DNA of 64,000 bases from Hirschia sp964351655 (GTDB lineage: Bacteria > Pseudomonadota > Alphaproteobacteria > Caulobacterales > Hyphomonadaceae): assembly GCA_964351655.1 (NCBI GenBank), contig CAYGPD010000012.1, forward strand, positions 9,399 through 73,398. Direction: 5' to 3'. The position numbers were made by a program, and so were the translations under genes. The notes under the pieces are model-generated. The model saw only the letters and a list, made by a program, of their open reading frames with translations, was not told the origin of the DNA and did not search any database. Shown in pieces: positions 1 to 8,493 of this stretch (positions are counted from its first letter, which is position 1; each line of letters opens with the position of its first letter).

Positions 1-1079
1 ATGAAGTTTAATTCGCCCGCATTGAGGCCGTGTTTGGAAACACCAGAATCGGTTCCAAAAGCGACATTTACGCCACCTTCACGCGCACGGCGCAACATGT
101 CGAGCATGAGCGGACCAACGATTTTCGCTTTTGCTTTGGTGGCGGGTGGCATCCAATCTTCTTTAGCCCAGTCTACAACAGTCATTCCAGCGAGCACTGT
201 TGGGACAAGCGTCGCATTGTTTTCCTTGAAGAGGGCGATGGTTTCATCATCTAAATAGGTGCCGTGTTCGATGGAGTTTACACCAGCACGTAGGGCGGCG
301 TTAATGCCGTTTTTACCGTGGGCATGAGCTGTGACGCGGCGGCCCATTGTTTTAGCTGTTTCGACAATAGCTTGCATTTCATCGTCGAATAATTGCTGTT
401 CTAAGCCTGCTTTGGTGTTGGAGAGAACACCGCCCGTTGCTGTGATTTTAATGACATCAGCTCCGCGTTTGACCTGTTCGCGAACAGCGCGGCGGCAATC
501 GTCAGCGCCGTTGCAAATGCTTTGTCTGTCAAAAACGGCTGAGATTTTAGGTGCGTAGCCGTTAGTATCTCCATGACCACCTGTTGCTGAGATGGATTGT
601 CCGGCGGCAATGATGCGCGGGCCGCTGACTTTTCCACTGGCAATAGCATCACGCAGAGAGAAAATAGCTTCATTCGTTCCGCCAAGGTCTTGGACGGTCG
701 TGAAGCCTGCATCCAATGTGCGCTTAGAAAATTGAGCACCTGCCAAAGCAAGGTCAACTTCACTATCATATAGTGCACGAATTGCGCTTCCTGGCCCGCC
801 TTCATGTAGGACGTGAACGTGACAATCAATCATGCCTGGCATGACTGTATAGCCTTTTAGATCAACAGTCGTCGCGCCTTTGCTTGCTTTCACATAGCCG
901 CTTTTAATATCTGTGATTTTATCATCTTCAATAATGATTGTGCGTTCAGTTTGAATATCCTTACCTGGTTCGGCAAGGAGCTTACCGGCATGAATGTAGA
1001 TTGTATCTGCGAGCGCTAAAGGCGTCGCGGTTAAGCTGATCGCAGTTGCGCATAGAAGTGTTTTGAGTGTTTTTTTCAT
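1..1079 (-). CDS. Secreted metal-dependent amidohydrolase (partial, 3' end outside window)
   Basis: 359 codons are visible and the gene runs off the left edge. The N-terminus is a signal peptide (MKK, hydrophobic stretch, ALA-DT cleavage-like site near residue 24), so the enzyme is probably periplasmic. The TIM-barrel amidohydrolase metal site is readable in order: the HxH motif in DCHVHV, a candidate bridging Lys in VIKITATGGV, His in AHAHG and SIEHGTY, and Asp in GTDSGV. This pattern is typical of the imidazolonepropionase-like / Xaa-Pro dipeptidase-like branch that cleaves cyclic amides or dipeptides. The true substrate cannot be told from sequence. It stands alone and reads leftward, away from the GST gene. 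Confidence 0.88.
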   Translation of the reverse strand, partial: MKKTLKTLLCATAISLTATPLALADTIYIHAGKLLAEPGKDIQTERTIIIEDDKITDIKSGYVKASKGATTVDLKGYTVMPGMIDCHVHVLHEGGPGSAIRALYDSEVDLALAGAQFSKRTLDAGFTTVQDLGGTNEAIFSLRDAIASGKVSGPRIIAAGQSISATGGHGDTNGYAPKISAVFDRQSICNGADDCRRAVREQVKRGADVIKITATGGVLSNTKAGLEQQLFDDEMQAIVETAKTMGRRVTAHAHGKNGINAALRAGVNSIEHGTYLDDETIALFKENNATLVPTVLAGMTVVDWAKEDWMPPATKAKAKIVGPLMLDMLRRAREGGVNVAFGTDSGVSKHGLNAGELNF

Positions 1080-1274
1080 AAGCCTGTCCCCGAGAAAATA
1101 TAACGTGCCTTAGTTGTGCGCTTTGGTAGTTCATTTGTGTGTATTTTGGGAGAAGGTTAGAATGCTATACTAACACTAGCAAGTGGATCAGACTTTTAAG
1201 TCGGGCGTTATCACAATGAGTTGATAGCTCATTTTTGTTTGGAAATTTGCCGGTTTTCAGTTAGCCATATCTGC

Positions 1275-1955
1275 ATGACTAAAGACTCCCTACCTATTTT
1301 ATATACTTTTCGTCGTTGTCCCTACGCTATGCGAGGGCGAATGGCTCTGCTTGTGTCTGGGCAATCCTTTGAGTGGCGTGAAATTTTGTTACGGGATAAG
1401 CCCGCGCAAATGCTAGAGGCCAGCGCAAAAGGGACTGTGCCAACGCTTGTTTTGCCCAATGGGGCCGTCATTGATGAAAGCCTTGATGTGATGTTGTGGG
1501 CGCTGACGATGAATGACCCTGAGGGGTGGTTGCCTATCAATGCAATGGATCGTGCCGTCACGTATGAATTGATTGAGCGCAATGATGGTCCCTTTAAGGG
1601 GCATTTGGACCGATATAAATACGCGGCACGATATGATGGTGTTGATGGTTTAGAGCATCGTAGCGCCGGATTTGAAACTATAGCTGATTTAGACAAGCGA
1701 TTAGCAGAGCAACCCTTTCTAGCTGGGGAAACTATGGGCTTAGCTGATTATGCTATATTTCCATTCATCCGACAATTTCGCGTAGCCGACCGTGAATGGT
1801 TTGATGCGCAAGATATTCCTCATGTGCATAAATGGCTACAGGCTGCGATGGCATCGCCTTTGTTTGAGGCAATTATGGTGAAGCGAAAACCGTGGAAAGA
1901 TACTTATGGAACTGAGGATCATGTTCCTGTTATCTATCCACGGGACAGGGCTTAA
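1275..1955 (+). CDS. Glutathione S-transferase family protein
   Basis: About 226 aa. The N-terminal thioredoxin-fold half carries a glutaredoxin-like CPYAMR motif (Cys15), which marks Cys-type GSTs (omega/beta-like, thiol transfer or deglutathionylation) rather than Tyr/Ser types. An all-helical C-terminal half follows, including the ADYAIFPFIRQF segment. The ATG at 1275 is chosen because the open frame extends upstream only to a TTG at 1221, whose 18 extra residues do not fit the start of the GST fold. The stop overlaps the stop of the convergent HIT gene (shared TTAA at 1952-1955). The substrate is unknown; a redox or detoxification role is inferred. Confidence 0.85.
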   Translation: MTKDSLPILYTFRRCPYAMRGRMALLVSGQSFEWREILLRDKPAQMLEASAKGTVPTLVLPNGAVIDESLDVMLWALTMNDPEGWLPINAMDRAVTYELIERNDGPFKGHLDRYKYAARYDGVDGLEHRSAGFETIADLDKRLAEQPFLAGETMGLADYAIFPFIRQFRVADREWFDAQDIPHVHKWLQAAMASPLFEAIMVKRKPWKDTYGTEDHVPVIYPRDRA

Positions 1956-2386
1956 AGTTCAGCGCGTATTTCTGCCGCGATAGTTTCTAATTCACCCATA
2001 TCTGCCATCGTGCCGGAGGCGTGTGTTCCAACAGAATGGCCACGTCTGCGTGGGATGATATGGAAGTGCAGGTGAAAGACGGTTTGGCCTGCTAGCTCGC
2101 CATTAAATTGAGTTAAAACAATGCCATCTGGCCCCAAAGCGCGCTCGACGGCTTTTGCAACTTTTTGAACGCGTTCCATATAGGGGCCGAGCTTTTCGGT
2201 TGGCATTTCCAGAAAATTGCGTGCTGTTACATTTTTGGGAATAACCAGCGTGTGACCGTCAGCTTGCGGGAAGACATCCATAAATGCCAATGCGATATCA
2301 TCTTCATAGACCTTCACACATGGCATGTCGCCGCGTAGGATTTTAGCGAAAATATTCTCATTATCATAAGGTCCGTGAAGGCTCAT
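1952..2386 (-). CDS. HIT family nucleotide hydrolase
   Basis: 144 aa, the normal length for a histidine-triad protein. The catalytic triad HLHFHIIPRR lies at residues 105-114. The N-terminal NIFAKILRGDMPCVKVYEDD pattern is the HinT-type opening that forms the nucleotide pocket. HinT enzymes are cytoplasmic purine nucleoside phosphoramidases or AMP-lysine hydrolases. The gene is probably co-transcribed with the acyltransferase that ends 15 bases downstream. Confidence 0.93.
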   Translation of the reverse strand: MSLHGPYDNENIFAKILRGDMPCVKVYEDDIALAFMDVFPQADGHTLVIPKNVTARNFLEMPTEKLGPYMERVQKVAKAVERALGPDGIVLTQFNGELAGQTVFHLHFHIIPRRRGHSVGTHASGTMADMGELETIAAEIRAEL

Positions 2387-2401
2387 AGGATGTTCCTTTG
2401 T

Positions 2402-3580
2402 TTAGTCTTCGGGTTTGCGAAATGGGGTACGTTGACCAAGGTATTCAATATCAGCTTCAACCTGTTCGCGTTCATGTTCCAGATATTGAGCGATAGCGTC
2501 TGAGAAGCCTTGGTTTGCAATCCAATGGGCGGAATAGGTGGGGGTGGGTGCGTAGCCTCTGGCGAGCTTGTGGCCGCCTTGGGCGCCGGCTTCTACGCGC
2601 TTTAGATTGTGGGCGATCGCGTAATCTATGGCTTGGTAATAGCAGGTTTCAAAATGAAGGCAGGGGCGCGGTTCTGAGCACCCCCAATAGCGGCCATATA
2701 GCGTGTCTGAACCGATCATGTTGAGGGCGGCGGCTATGGGGCGATTGTCTTCAGTATCGCGCGCTAAAACGAGCAGAATTTTATCGCCCATTCGCTGGCC
2801 AAGCAGCTGGAAAAAGGCGCGGTTTAAATAGGGTGAACCCCATTTGCGAGCGCCAGTGTCTTGATAATATTTGTAAAAAATATCCCAGTGTTCAGATGTG
2901 ATTTGATCACCTGTGAGGTGTTCATAGAGAATGCCATCTTGCGCTTGGGCGCGCTCTTTTCTGAGGTTTTTGCGTTTACGAGAGGCGAGAACATCGAGAA
3001 ATGCGTCAAAATTTTTGTAATTATCATTTACCCAATGAAATTGCTGATCCGTCCGCTGGAGCAAGCTTTGGGCACCTAAATGCTCGTATTCGAGTGCATC
3101 GATGAAGTTTAGGTGTAGGGATGATAGCTTGTTGGTTGCTGTGAGCTGGATGGCTGTTTGCAATAAGGCATCTTTGATGTGTTGGCCTGTTGGGTCTGCG
3201 CTTGCCAGCAGCCTGCGGCCTGTCACTGGTGTGAAGGGAATTGCGATCAAAAGCTTGGGATAATACTGACCACCTGCACGCTCAAACGCATCTGCCCATG
3301 CATGATCAAATACAAACTCACCTTGAGAATGTGACTTGAGATACATCGGACAGGCACCGACGATTACACCATTTTGATCTTGCGCAATGATGTGGTGTGG
3401 AGCCCATCCTGTTTGGGGGCTGACACATTTAGTTTCTTCGAGTGCCTGAAGAAAGTCCCAGTCTAAAAAAGGATCATAAGGAAGATCAGCAGGATTTGCG
3501 ATTGCGTTCCAAGCTTCCCTATCCACATTGGAAAGGGAAGTCTCTATGCGCATGGAAAGTGTTAGTTCATCATCCGTCAT
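2402..3580 (-). CDS. FemAB/GNAT-like acyltransferase (DUF482-type)
   Basis: 392 aa. The sequence has the hallmarks of the COG3146/DUF482 family: an N-terminal NPADLPYDPFLDWDFLQALE region, a central SRKRKNLRKERAQA basic helix, and a C-terminal RVEAGAQGGHKLARGY motif. These are duplicated GNAT folds related to FemAB peptidoglycan aminoacyltransferases, but the alphaproteobacterial members have no firmly proven substrate. It is cytoplasmic, with no signal peptide or membrane span. It follows the HIT gene in the leftward run. Confidence 0.8.
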   Translation of the reverse strand: MTDDELTLSMRIETSLSNVDREAWNAIANPADLPYDPFLDWDFLQALEETKCVSPQTGWAPHHIIAQDQNGVIVGACPMYLKSHSQGEFVFDHAWADAFERAGGQYYPKLLIAIPFTPVTGRRLLASADPTGQHIKDALLQTAIQLTATNKLSSLHLNFIDALEYEHLGAQSLLQRTDQQFHWVNDNYKNFDAFLDVLASRKRKNLRKERAQAQDGILYEHLTGDQITSEHWDIFYKYYQDTGARKWGSPYLNRAFFQLLGQRMGDKILLVLARDTEDNRPIAAALNMIGSDTLYGRYWGCSEPRPCLHFETCYYQAIDYAIAHNLKRVEAGAQGGHKLARGYAPTPTYSAHWIANQGFSDAIAQYLEHEREQVEADIEYLGQRTPFRKPED

Positions 3581-3632
3581 GGGCTATATGTGGAGACCTT
3601 ATGTAACGGATGCAATCGCTAAAGGATTGCGT

Positions 3633-4091
3633 TTATTCAAATTCGACGATTGCATCAATTTCAACAGCAACGCCAAGAGGCAATACCGGACATGCGACGG
3701 CAGAACGTGCATGACGGCCTTTATCTCCAAATGCGTCAACCATCAGGTCTGAGCATCCATTGATAACTTGTGGGATTTCCACGAAATCTGGAGCTGCATT
3801 CACGAAACCACCGAGCTTGACGATTCGCTTGACGCGGTCGAGTGAGCCAAGTGCGCCCTTCATTTGGGTGATAAGGTTGATTGCGCAAAGGCGGGCCGCA
3901 GCTTGGCCTTGCTCTGTTGTCATGTTCTCACCTAGACGCCCTTGGACTAATCCATCAGCATCCATTGAAATCTGACCGGAGATAAAAAGCTGATTTCCGG
4001 ACATAACGTAAGGAAGATAGTTTGCCACAGCTGCTTTAGGTTCACCTAAAACGATTCCCATTTGTTCTAGTTTAGCTTCAGGTGATGGCAT
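3633..4091 (-). CDS. RidA family protein (enamine/imine deaminase-like)
   Basis: 152 aa with the YjgF/RidA fold: LFISGQISMDADGLVQG near the N-terminus and GRHARSAVACPVLPLGVAVE at the C-terminus, including the Arg expected for enamine/imine hydrolysis. The family clears reactive 2-aminoacrylate-type intermediates made by PLP enzymes. The start at 4091 is preferred because GGAG lies seven bases upstream, whereas the longer frame from 4160 adds 23 residues without a good ribosome site. It belongs to the longer (~150 aa) RidA subgroup common in Alphaproteobacteria. Confidence 0.9.
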   Translation of the reverse strand: MPSPEAKLEQMGIVLGEPKAAVANYLPYVMSGNQLFISGQISMDADGLVQGRLGENMTTEQGQAAARLCAINLITQMKGALGSLDRVKRIVKLGGFVNAAPDFVEIPQVINGCSDLMVDAFGDKGRHARSAVACPVLPLGVAVEIDAIVEFE

Positions 4092-4465
4092 AGTGTGTCT
4101 CCGTATCGGCTTAGAATTGTCGAATTTATGTTGCCTCATCAGATGACAGATTATCGTCATTTTACAAGTTCGTTAACTCAATTAGACGAGATTAAGGTAT
4201 CGTTAGGCTAGGTTTTCCTATTGTTCAGCTTAAGACTGAAGAGATTCGCTGGATGGGGTGTTTAGGGAGTGAAAATTAGAGGAAACTGCAGCTCAATCTG
4301 AACGTTTGTTAATTGACTGATTATTCATGCACTTTTTTTAATAAATTAGTGCGGAAAAACGTGCATTTCGCTTGAATGTAAAAGGGTGTTTAACTCTCTT
4401 GCGCCAAATTGAAGGTTAAAAGTGGGGGAATCGCAAGTGCGATTTCACTTGGAGCAACGACTAAT
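4092..4465. other. Divergent intergenic region ridA / divK
   Basis: About 370 bases with no coding potential that I trust. It must hold promoters for the leftward RidA gene and the rightward divK-pleD pair. The only element I can name is a sigma-70-like pair at 4313-4342. I saw no convincing CtrA box (TTAA-N7-TTAA) and no RNA gene. Confidence 0.5.
4313..4342 (+). promoter_or_regulatory. Candidate divK promoter
   Basis: TTGACT (4313-4318) and TTTAAT (4337-4342) are separated by 18 bases, about 125 bases before the divK start. The match to a housekeeping sigma consensus is good, but the position is not tested. Confidence 0.35.
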
Positions 4466-4861
4466 ATGGCCGGAAGTACATTGAAAAAAGTTCTAGTCGT
4501 AGAGGACAATCCGTTGAACATGAAATTGTTCTGCGACCTTCTTGATGCTTTCGGTTTTGAAGCGGTGAAGTCTGAGGACGGCTTGCGGGCTGTTGAAATG
4601 GCTAAAGATATTCACCCTGATTTGATAATTATGGATATTCAGCTGCCTGACGTGTCTGGGTTAGACCTTGCGCGCTGGATTAAAGACGATGAAACAGTTC
4701 GGGATATCCCGATTCTTGCCGTGACTGCTTTTGCTATGCGTCAAGATGAAGAAGACGTGCGTGAGGCGGGGTGTGAGGCTTATATGACAAAGCCAATAGC
4801 AATGGGTACTTTTATCAAAGCAGTTGAAGAATTGACCAGTCGTAAGGAGCGTGCCCATTGA
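4466..4861 (+). CDS. divK: Single-domain response regulator DivK
   Basis: 131 aa, essentially one receiver domain. It shows acidic residues VVEDN (E13, D14), the phospho-acceptor Asp57 in IIMDIQLPDVSGL, the TAFAM segment and Lys in YMTKPI. It closely matches Caulobacter DivK, the diffusible phospho-switch that acts with the PleC/DivJ kinases to set CtrA activity and polarity. The ATG at 4466 is chosen because the family starts just before KKVLVVEDN and GGAG lies 11 bases upstream; the open frame runs back to a TTG at 4409. It overlaps pleD by 4 bases, as part of a cell-cycle operon. Confidence 0.95.
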   Translation: MAGSTLKKVLVVEDNPLNMKLFCDLLDAFGFEAVKSEDGLRAVEMAKDIHPDLIIMDIQLPDVSGLDLARWIKDDETVRDIPILAVTAFAMRQDEEDVREAGCEAYMTKPIAMGTFIKAVEELTSRKERAH

Positions 4862-6228
4862 GCGCGCGTGTCCTTGTTGTTGATGACATAGAAGCTAACC
4901 GCAAATTGCTGTGTGCGAAGCTTTCGCACGAGTATTTTCAGGTCACAACAGCTGTAGATGGATTGGATGCGATTGATAAAGCGATCGCGACTGAACCGGA
5001 CGTGATTTTGCTGGATGTGATGATGCCGCGTATGGACGGGTTTGAAGCGTGTCGTGAGCTCAAATTTGATCCACGTACAGAGCATATCCCAGTCGTTATG
5101 GTGACAGCACTTAGCGAACGTGAAGATCGTTTGAAGGGTTTGCGCGCGGGTGCGGATGACTTTTTAACAAAGCCTATCAATGATTTGCAGCTTTTATCGC
5201 GTGTGCGTGCACTATCAAAATATAAATTGGTTGCTGATGAGCTGCGCAAGCGCGAAGCTTCAGGGCGCCGCATAGGTGTGATTGACGTTACACCAACAGG
5301 ACGTGGGCAGAACCCTGCACGTGTCCTAGTTGTCGATGATAATGAACGTCAGGCAGCAAGAATTTGCCGCTATTTAGAGACTGACCATAAGCCGATGACA
5401 CTGGCGAATGCGACAGGTGGTTTAGGGGCGGGTGCGGCAACTGTTGATATTATGGTGTTGTCACTGGGCGGTGAAAAATACGATGGTTTGAAGCTCTGCT
5501 CTTACCTTCGCAATCTGGAAGCCACACGTGACTTGCCGATTTTAGCGATTGTGGGTGCAGAAGATGAAGCTCTAGCGGTTCGCGCGCTTGATCTTGGAGC
5601 CTCAGATATTTTAGTGCGCCCGATTGATCCAGAAGAGTTACTTGCACGTGTGAAAACACAGGTGAGTAAGAAGCGGTATGTTGATTCACTGCGCGCGCGT
5701 TTAGATCAATCAATGGAGCTGGCCGTTACAGATCAGCTTACCGGATTGCACAATCGCCGTTATATGGAAAATCAGCTCGAACAATTTTTGAAACGCGCCA
5801 ATATGGGGGGTGGCCCCGTATCGGTTCTGCTGTGTGACCTTGATCACTTTAAAAAGGTGAATGATGGATATGGTCATGATGTGGGTGATGAAGTGTTGCG
5901 CGAGTTTTCACGGCGGCTGATGAAAAATATCCGTCCAACAGATATTGCTTGTCGTTATGGCGGCGAAGAATTTATGGTAATTATGCCAGATACTACAATT
6001 CAGATGGCGCAGCTGACGGCAGAGCGCATTCGTGAGAAGGTTCACGGGTCTGGATTTAGTATCAATAACGGATTAGGTGAAATTCGTGTCACGATGTCGG
6101 GTGGTGCGGCTGTTACTTTCCCGCCGGATGATGGTGTAAATCAACTGATAAAACGAGCGGACGAAGCGCTATATAGCGCCAAGGAATCTGGCCGGAATAA
6201 GATTGTTTGTAATTTTGATGGATTTTAA
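4858..6228 (+). CDS. pleD: Diguanylate cyclase response regulator PleD
   Basis: 456 aa, almost the Caulobacter PleD length. Domain order is receiver 1 (about 3-120, phospho-acceptor Asp53 in LLDVMMP), a degenerate receiver 2 (about 150-270), and GGDEF (about 290-456) with CRYGGEEF. An RPTD motif just upstream of GGEEF fits the RxxD inhibitory site for c-di-GMP feedback. The protein makes c-di-GMP when phosphorylated and drives the swarmer-to-stalked transition. The start is a TTG that overlaps the divK stop (TTGA) and is preceded by AAGGAG at 4844-4849, so translation is probably coupled. Confidence 0.95.
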   Translation: MSARVLVVDDIEANRKLLCAKLSHEYFQVTTAVDGLDAIDKAIATEPDVILLDVMMPRMDGFEACRELKFDPRTEHIPVVMVTALSEREDRLKGLRAGADDFLTKPINDLQLLSRVRALSKYKLVADELRKREASGRRIGVIDVTPTGRGQNPARVLVVDDNERQAARICRYLETDHKPMTLANATGGLGAGAATVDIMVLSLGGEKYDGLKLCSYLRNLEATRDLPILAIVGAEDEALAVRALDLGASDILVRPIDPEELLARVKTQVSKKRYVDSLRARLDQSMELAVTDQLTGLHNRRYMENQLEQFLKRANMGGGPVSVLLCDLDHFKKVNDGYGHDVGDEVLREFSRRLMKNIRPTDIACRYGGEEFMVIMPDTTIQMAQLTAERIREKVHGSGFSINNGLGEIRVTMSGGAAVTFPPDDGVNQLIKRADEALYSAKESGRNKIVCNFDGF

Positions 6229-6233
6229 GAATG

Positions 6234-6258
6234 GCGCTCTTAGGGGCGCTATTTTTTT
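6234..6258 (+). terminator. Rho-independent terminator after pleD
   Basis: GCGCTC (6234-6239), loop TTAG, GGGCGC (6244-6249), then a T-rich run ending at 6258. It lies six bases after the pleD stop. Confidence 0.7.
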
Positions 6259-6280
6259 ATGACGACTGATTGGCACAATT

Positions 6281-6314
6281 AAAAAGGGCTTGGAAATAAA
6301 TCCAAGCCCTTTTT
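6281..6314. terminator. Bidirectional terminator between pleD and rpmG
   Basis: A perfect 14-bp stem (6281-6294 with 6301-6314) around the loop AATAAA, with A and T runs on both sides. It can end rpmG transcripts on the minus strand and back up the pleD terminator on the plus strand. Confidence 0.8.
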
Positions 6315-6338
6315 AATTTTGAAATTGAAAGTTCGATC

Positions 6339-6506
6339 TTACTTGATCTTACCTTCTTTGAATTCAACGTGTTTACGGATGACTGGGTCGTACTTTTTCA
6401 AGACGAGTTTTTCAGTCAAGTTACGCGGGTTTTTCTTCGTGACGTAGAAATAACCTGTGTCCGCAGTCGAATTCAGGCGAATTTTCACAGTGGTTGGTTT
6501 GGCCAT
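6339..6506 (-). CDS. rpmG: 50S ribosomal protein L33 (Cys-less form)
   Basis: 55 aa, beginning MAKPTTVKIRLNSTADTGYF and ending FKEGKIK, which is the complete length of bL33. It binds the large subunit near the E site. The zinc-ribbon CxxC pairs are absent, so this is the zinc-independent form usual in Alphaproteobacteria. Its position next to pleD is conserved in Caulobacter relatives. Confidence 0.96.
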   Translation of the reverse strand: MAKPTTVKIRLNSTADTGYFYVTKKNPRNLTEKLVLKKYDPVIRKHVEFKEGKIK

Positions 6507-6560
6507 TGATCTCTTGCTCTGGTCGAGGCGCGGTTACTCGCGCGTGAAACGGAAAGCGTG

Positions 6561-6589
6561 CTTAAATCAGTAACCCCTCGCTTCGTCAA
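6561..6589 (-). promoter_or_regulatory. Candidate rpmG promoter
   Basis: Read on the minus strand, TTGACG (6589-6584) is followed after 17 bases by TTTAAG (6566-6561), about 55 bases before the rpmG start. The -35 element fits the alphaproteobacterial TTGACG-type consensus. Confidence 0.45.
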
Positions 6590-6717
6590 GGCCCGTTTCT
6601 TAATTGTCTTCATTTCCCTAGAAATAAATATGAGCTGCGCTTTTCTCACTTAACGCAAAGGAGAGGATATACAGCTGGATTTTTCTTGATAAGGTATATC
6701 TTAGGGCGGGAAATGTT

Positions 6718-6733
6718 CCTGACTTTGGTCAGG
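6718..6733. promoter_or_regulatory. Inverted repeat upstream of pckA (possible operator)
   Basis: CCTGAC-TTTG-GTCAGG, a perfect 6-bp inverted repeat 55-70 bases before the pckA start. No T-run follows, so a regulator-binding site is more likely than a terminator. The cognate regulator is unknown. Confidence 0.3.
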
Positions 6734-6788
6734 CCTTTCTTAGACTCGTAAATAAAAAAGCTCAAATAAATAAAAGAGTGTACGGGAC

Positions 6789-8387
6789 ATGAAAACATCA
6801 AACATATTGGCGGACCTCGGGGTCGCGCCAGCGAAACTGCATTTAAACCTCAAAGAAGCACCACTTTATGAAGCTGCGATTCGTCGTGGCGAAGGTGAAG
6901 TTGCCAATGGCGGCGCACTTGTTGTGAAGACTGGTGAACACACGGGTCGTTCTGCAAAGGATAAATTCACTGTACGGAACGCTTACACAGAAAAAACTGT
7001 GTGGTGGGACAATAATGAATCAATCACGCCAGAACAATTTGATCTTCTATGGGAAGATTTCCAAGCACATATGAATGGCAATGAGCTTTATGTTCAGCAG
7101 CTTTTTGGAGGGGCTGACTTAGATCACCGTGTGAGCGTGCGTATTGTCAATGAATTGGCGTGGCACAATCTGTTCATTCGTCACTTGCTGCGCCGTCCGA
7201 CAGACGCCGAGCTTGCGACATTTGAAAATGATTTCACGATTGTGAATTTGCCATCTTTCCGCGCTGATCCGGCGCGTCACGGGACACGGTCTTCGACTGT
7301 GATTGCTGTGAACTTTGAAAAGAAGATGATTCTAATTGGCGGCACATCTTATGCCGGTGAGACGAAGAAATCTGTGTTCACGATTTTGAACTATCTGCTT
7401 CCAGAATCAAATGTGATGCCGATGCATTGTTCGGTGAATACATCTGAGAAAGAAGACGCGGCTATTTTCTTTGGCCTATCTGGTACGGGTAAAACGACTT
7501 TGTCTGCTGATCAGTCTCGCATTCTTGTGGGCGATGATGAGCATGGTTGGTCTGAAAATGGTTTGTTCAATTTTGAGGGGGGCTGTTACGCCAAAATGAT
7601 CAACCTCTCCCAAGAGGCTGAACCAGAAATTTACGCGACGACGAAGCAATGGGGCACTGTGCTTGAAAACACTGTGATGGACCCTGTGACGCGTGAGCTT
7701 GATCTGTTTGATAACTCATTGGCAGAAAACTCTCGCGGGGCATATCCGATCTCGGCTATTCCTAATGCGTCTGAGAGCGGGCGGTGTGGACAGCCAAAGA
7801 ATTTGATCATGCTGACAGCGGATGCCTTTGGTGTGTTGCCGCCAATTGCGAAACTGACGCCAGAACAAGCCATGTATCACTTCTTATCGGGCTATACTGC
7901 GAAAGTGGCTGGAACTGAAAAGGGTGTCACGGAGCCAACGGCTGCATTCTCAACGTGTTTTGGTGCGCCATTTATGCCGCGTCATCCATCTGAATATGGT
8001 GATCTGCTCGGTAAGCTGATTGAGAAGTACAATGTGGACTGCTGGTTGGTGTCTACAGGCTGGACAGGTGGTCCTTATGGCACGGGTAGCCGTATGCCGA
8101 TTAAAGCGACACGTGCGCTGCTAAACGCTGCGTTGGATGGATCATTGGTTCGGGGTGAGTTCCGTAAGGATGAGACATTTGGCTTTATGGTGCCAACCAA
8201 GCTTGAAGGCGTGGATGATAAAATCCTGACACCGCGCGAAACATGGGCTGATAAAGCAGCCTATGATGCACAAGCGGCAAAGCTTGCGGGAATGTTCGTG
8301 AAGAACTTCAAAGTGTTTGAAGCTTATGTGTCCGACGGCGTGAAGGCAGCTGCACCTGTTGCACAGCAAACTGTGCCGGCTGAGTAA
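6789..8387 (+). CDS. pckA: Phosphoenolpyruvate carboxykinase (ATP)
   Basis: 532 aa, normal length for the ATP-dependent enzyme. It carries the PCK-specific P-loop GLSGTGKTT at residues 229-237, the oxaloacetate-binding RGEGEVANGG/TGRSAKDKF region, and the metal-site VGDDEHGWSENG motif. It converts oxaloacetate and ATP to PEP, CO2 and ADP, the first step of gluconeogenesis from TCA intermediates. It is monocistronic: a promoter region of about 280 bases lies upstream and a strong terminator downstream. Growth on organic acids or amino acids would need this gene. Confidence 0.97.
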   Translation: MKTSNILADLGVAPAKLHLNLKEAPLYEAAIRRGEGEVANGGALVVKTGEHTGRSAKDKFTVRNAYTEKTVWWDNNESITPEQFDLLWEDFQAHMNGNELYVQQLFGGADLDHRVSVRIVNELAWHNLFIRHLLRRPTDAELATFENDFTIVNLPSFRADPARHGTRSSTVIAVNFEKKMILIGGTSYAGETKKSVFTILNYLLPESNVMPMHCSVNTSEKEDAAIFFGLSGTGKTTLSADQSRILVGDDEHGWSENGLFNFEGGCYAKMINLSQEAEPEIYATTKQWGTVLENTVMDPVTRELDLFDNSLAENSRGAYPISAIPNASESGRCGQPKNLIMLTADAFGVLPPIAKLTPEQAMYHFLSGYTAKVAGTEKGVTEPTAAFSTCFGAPFMPRHPSEYGDLLGKLIEKYNVDCWLVSTGWTGGPYGTGSRMPIKATRALLNAALDGSLVRGEFRKDETFGFMVPTKLEGVDDKILTPRETWADKAAYDAQAAKLAGMFVKNFKVFEAYVSDGVKAAAPVAQQTVPAE

Positions 8388-8411
8388 GTTCTTGCAGAAT
8401 TAAATATTAGG

Positions 8412-8441
8412 AAGGCGGCTCTAAGCGGGGCCGCCTTTTTT
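8412..8441 (+). terminator. Rho-independent terminator of pckA
   Basis: AAGGCGGC (8412-8419) pairs with GCCGCCTT (8430-8437), followed by a run of T. Confidence 0.85.
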
Positions 8442-8493
8442 ATGTGTCGCAAAGGGTGGAAAGAATTTTATCGACGTTAAATGGTATATGAGA

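Noticed and set aside
4260..4400. CtrA box before divK
   Set aside because: The best match (TTAA-N7-ATTA near 4309) keeps too few bases of the second half-site.
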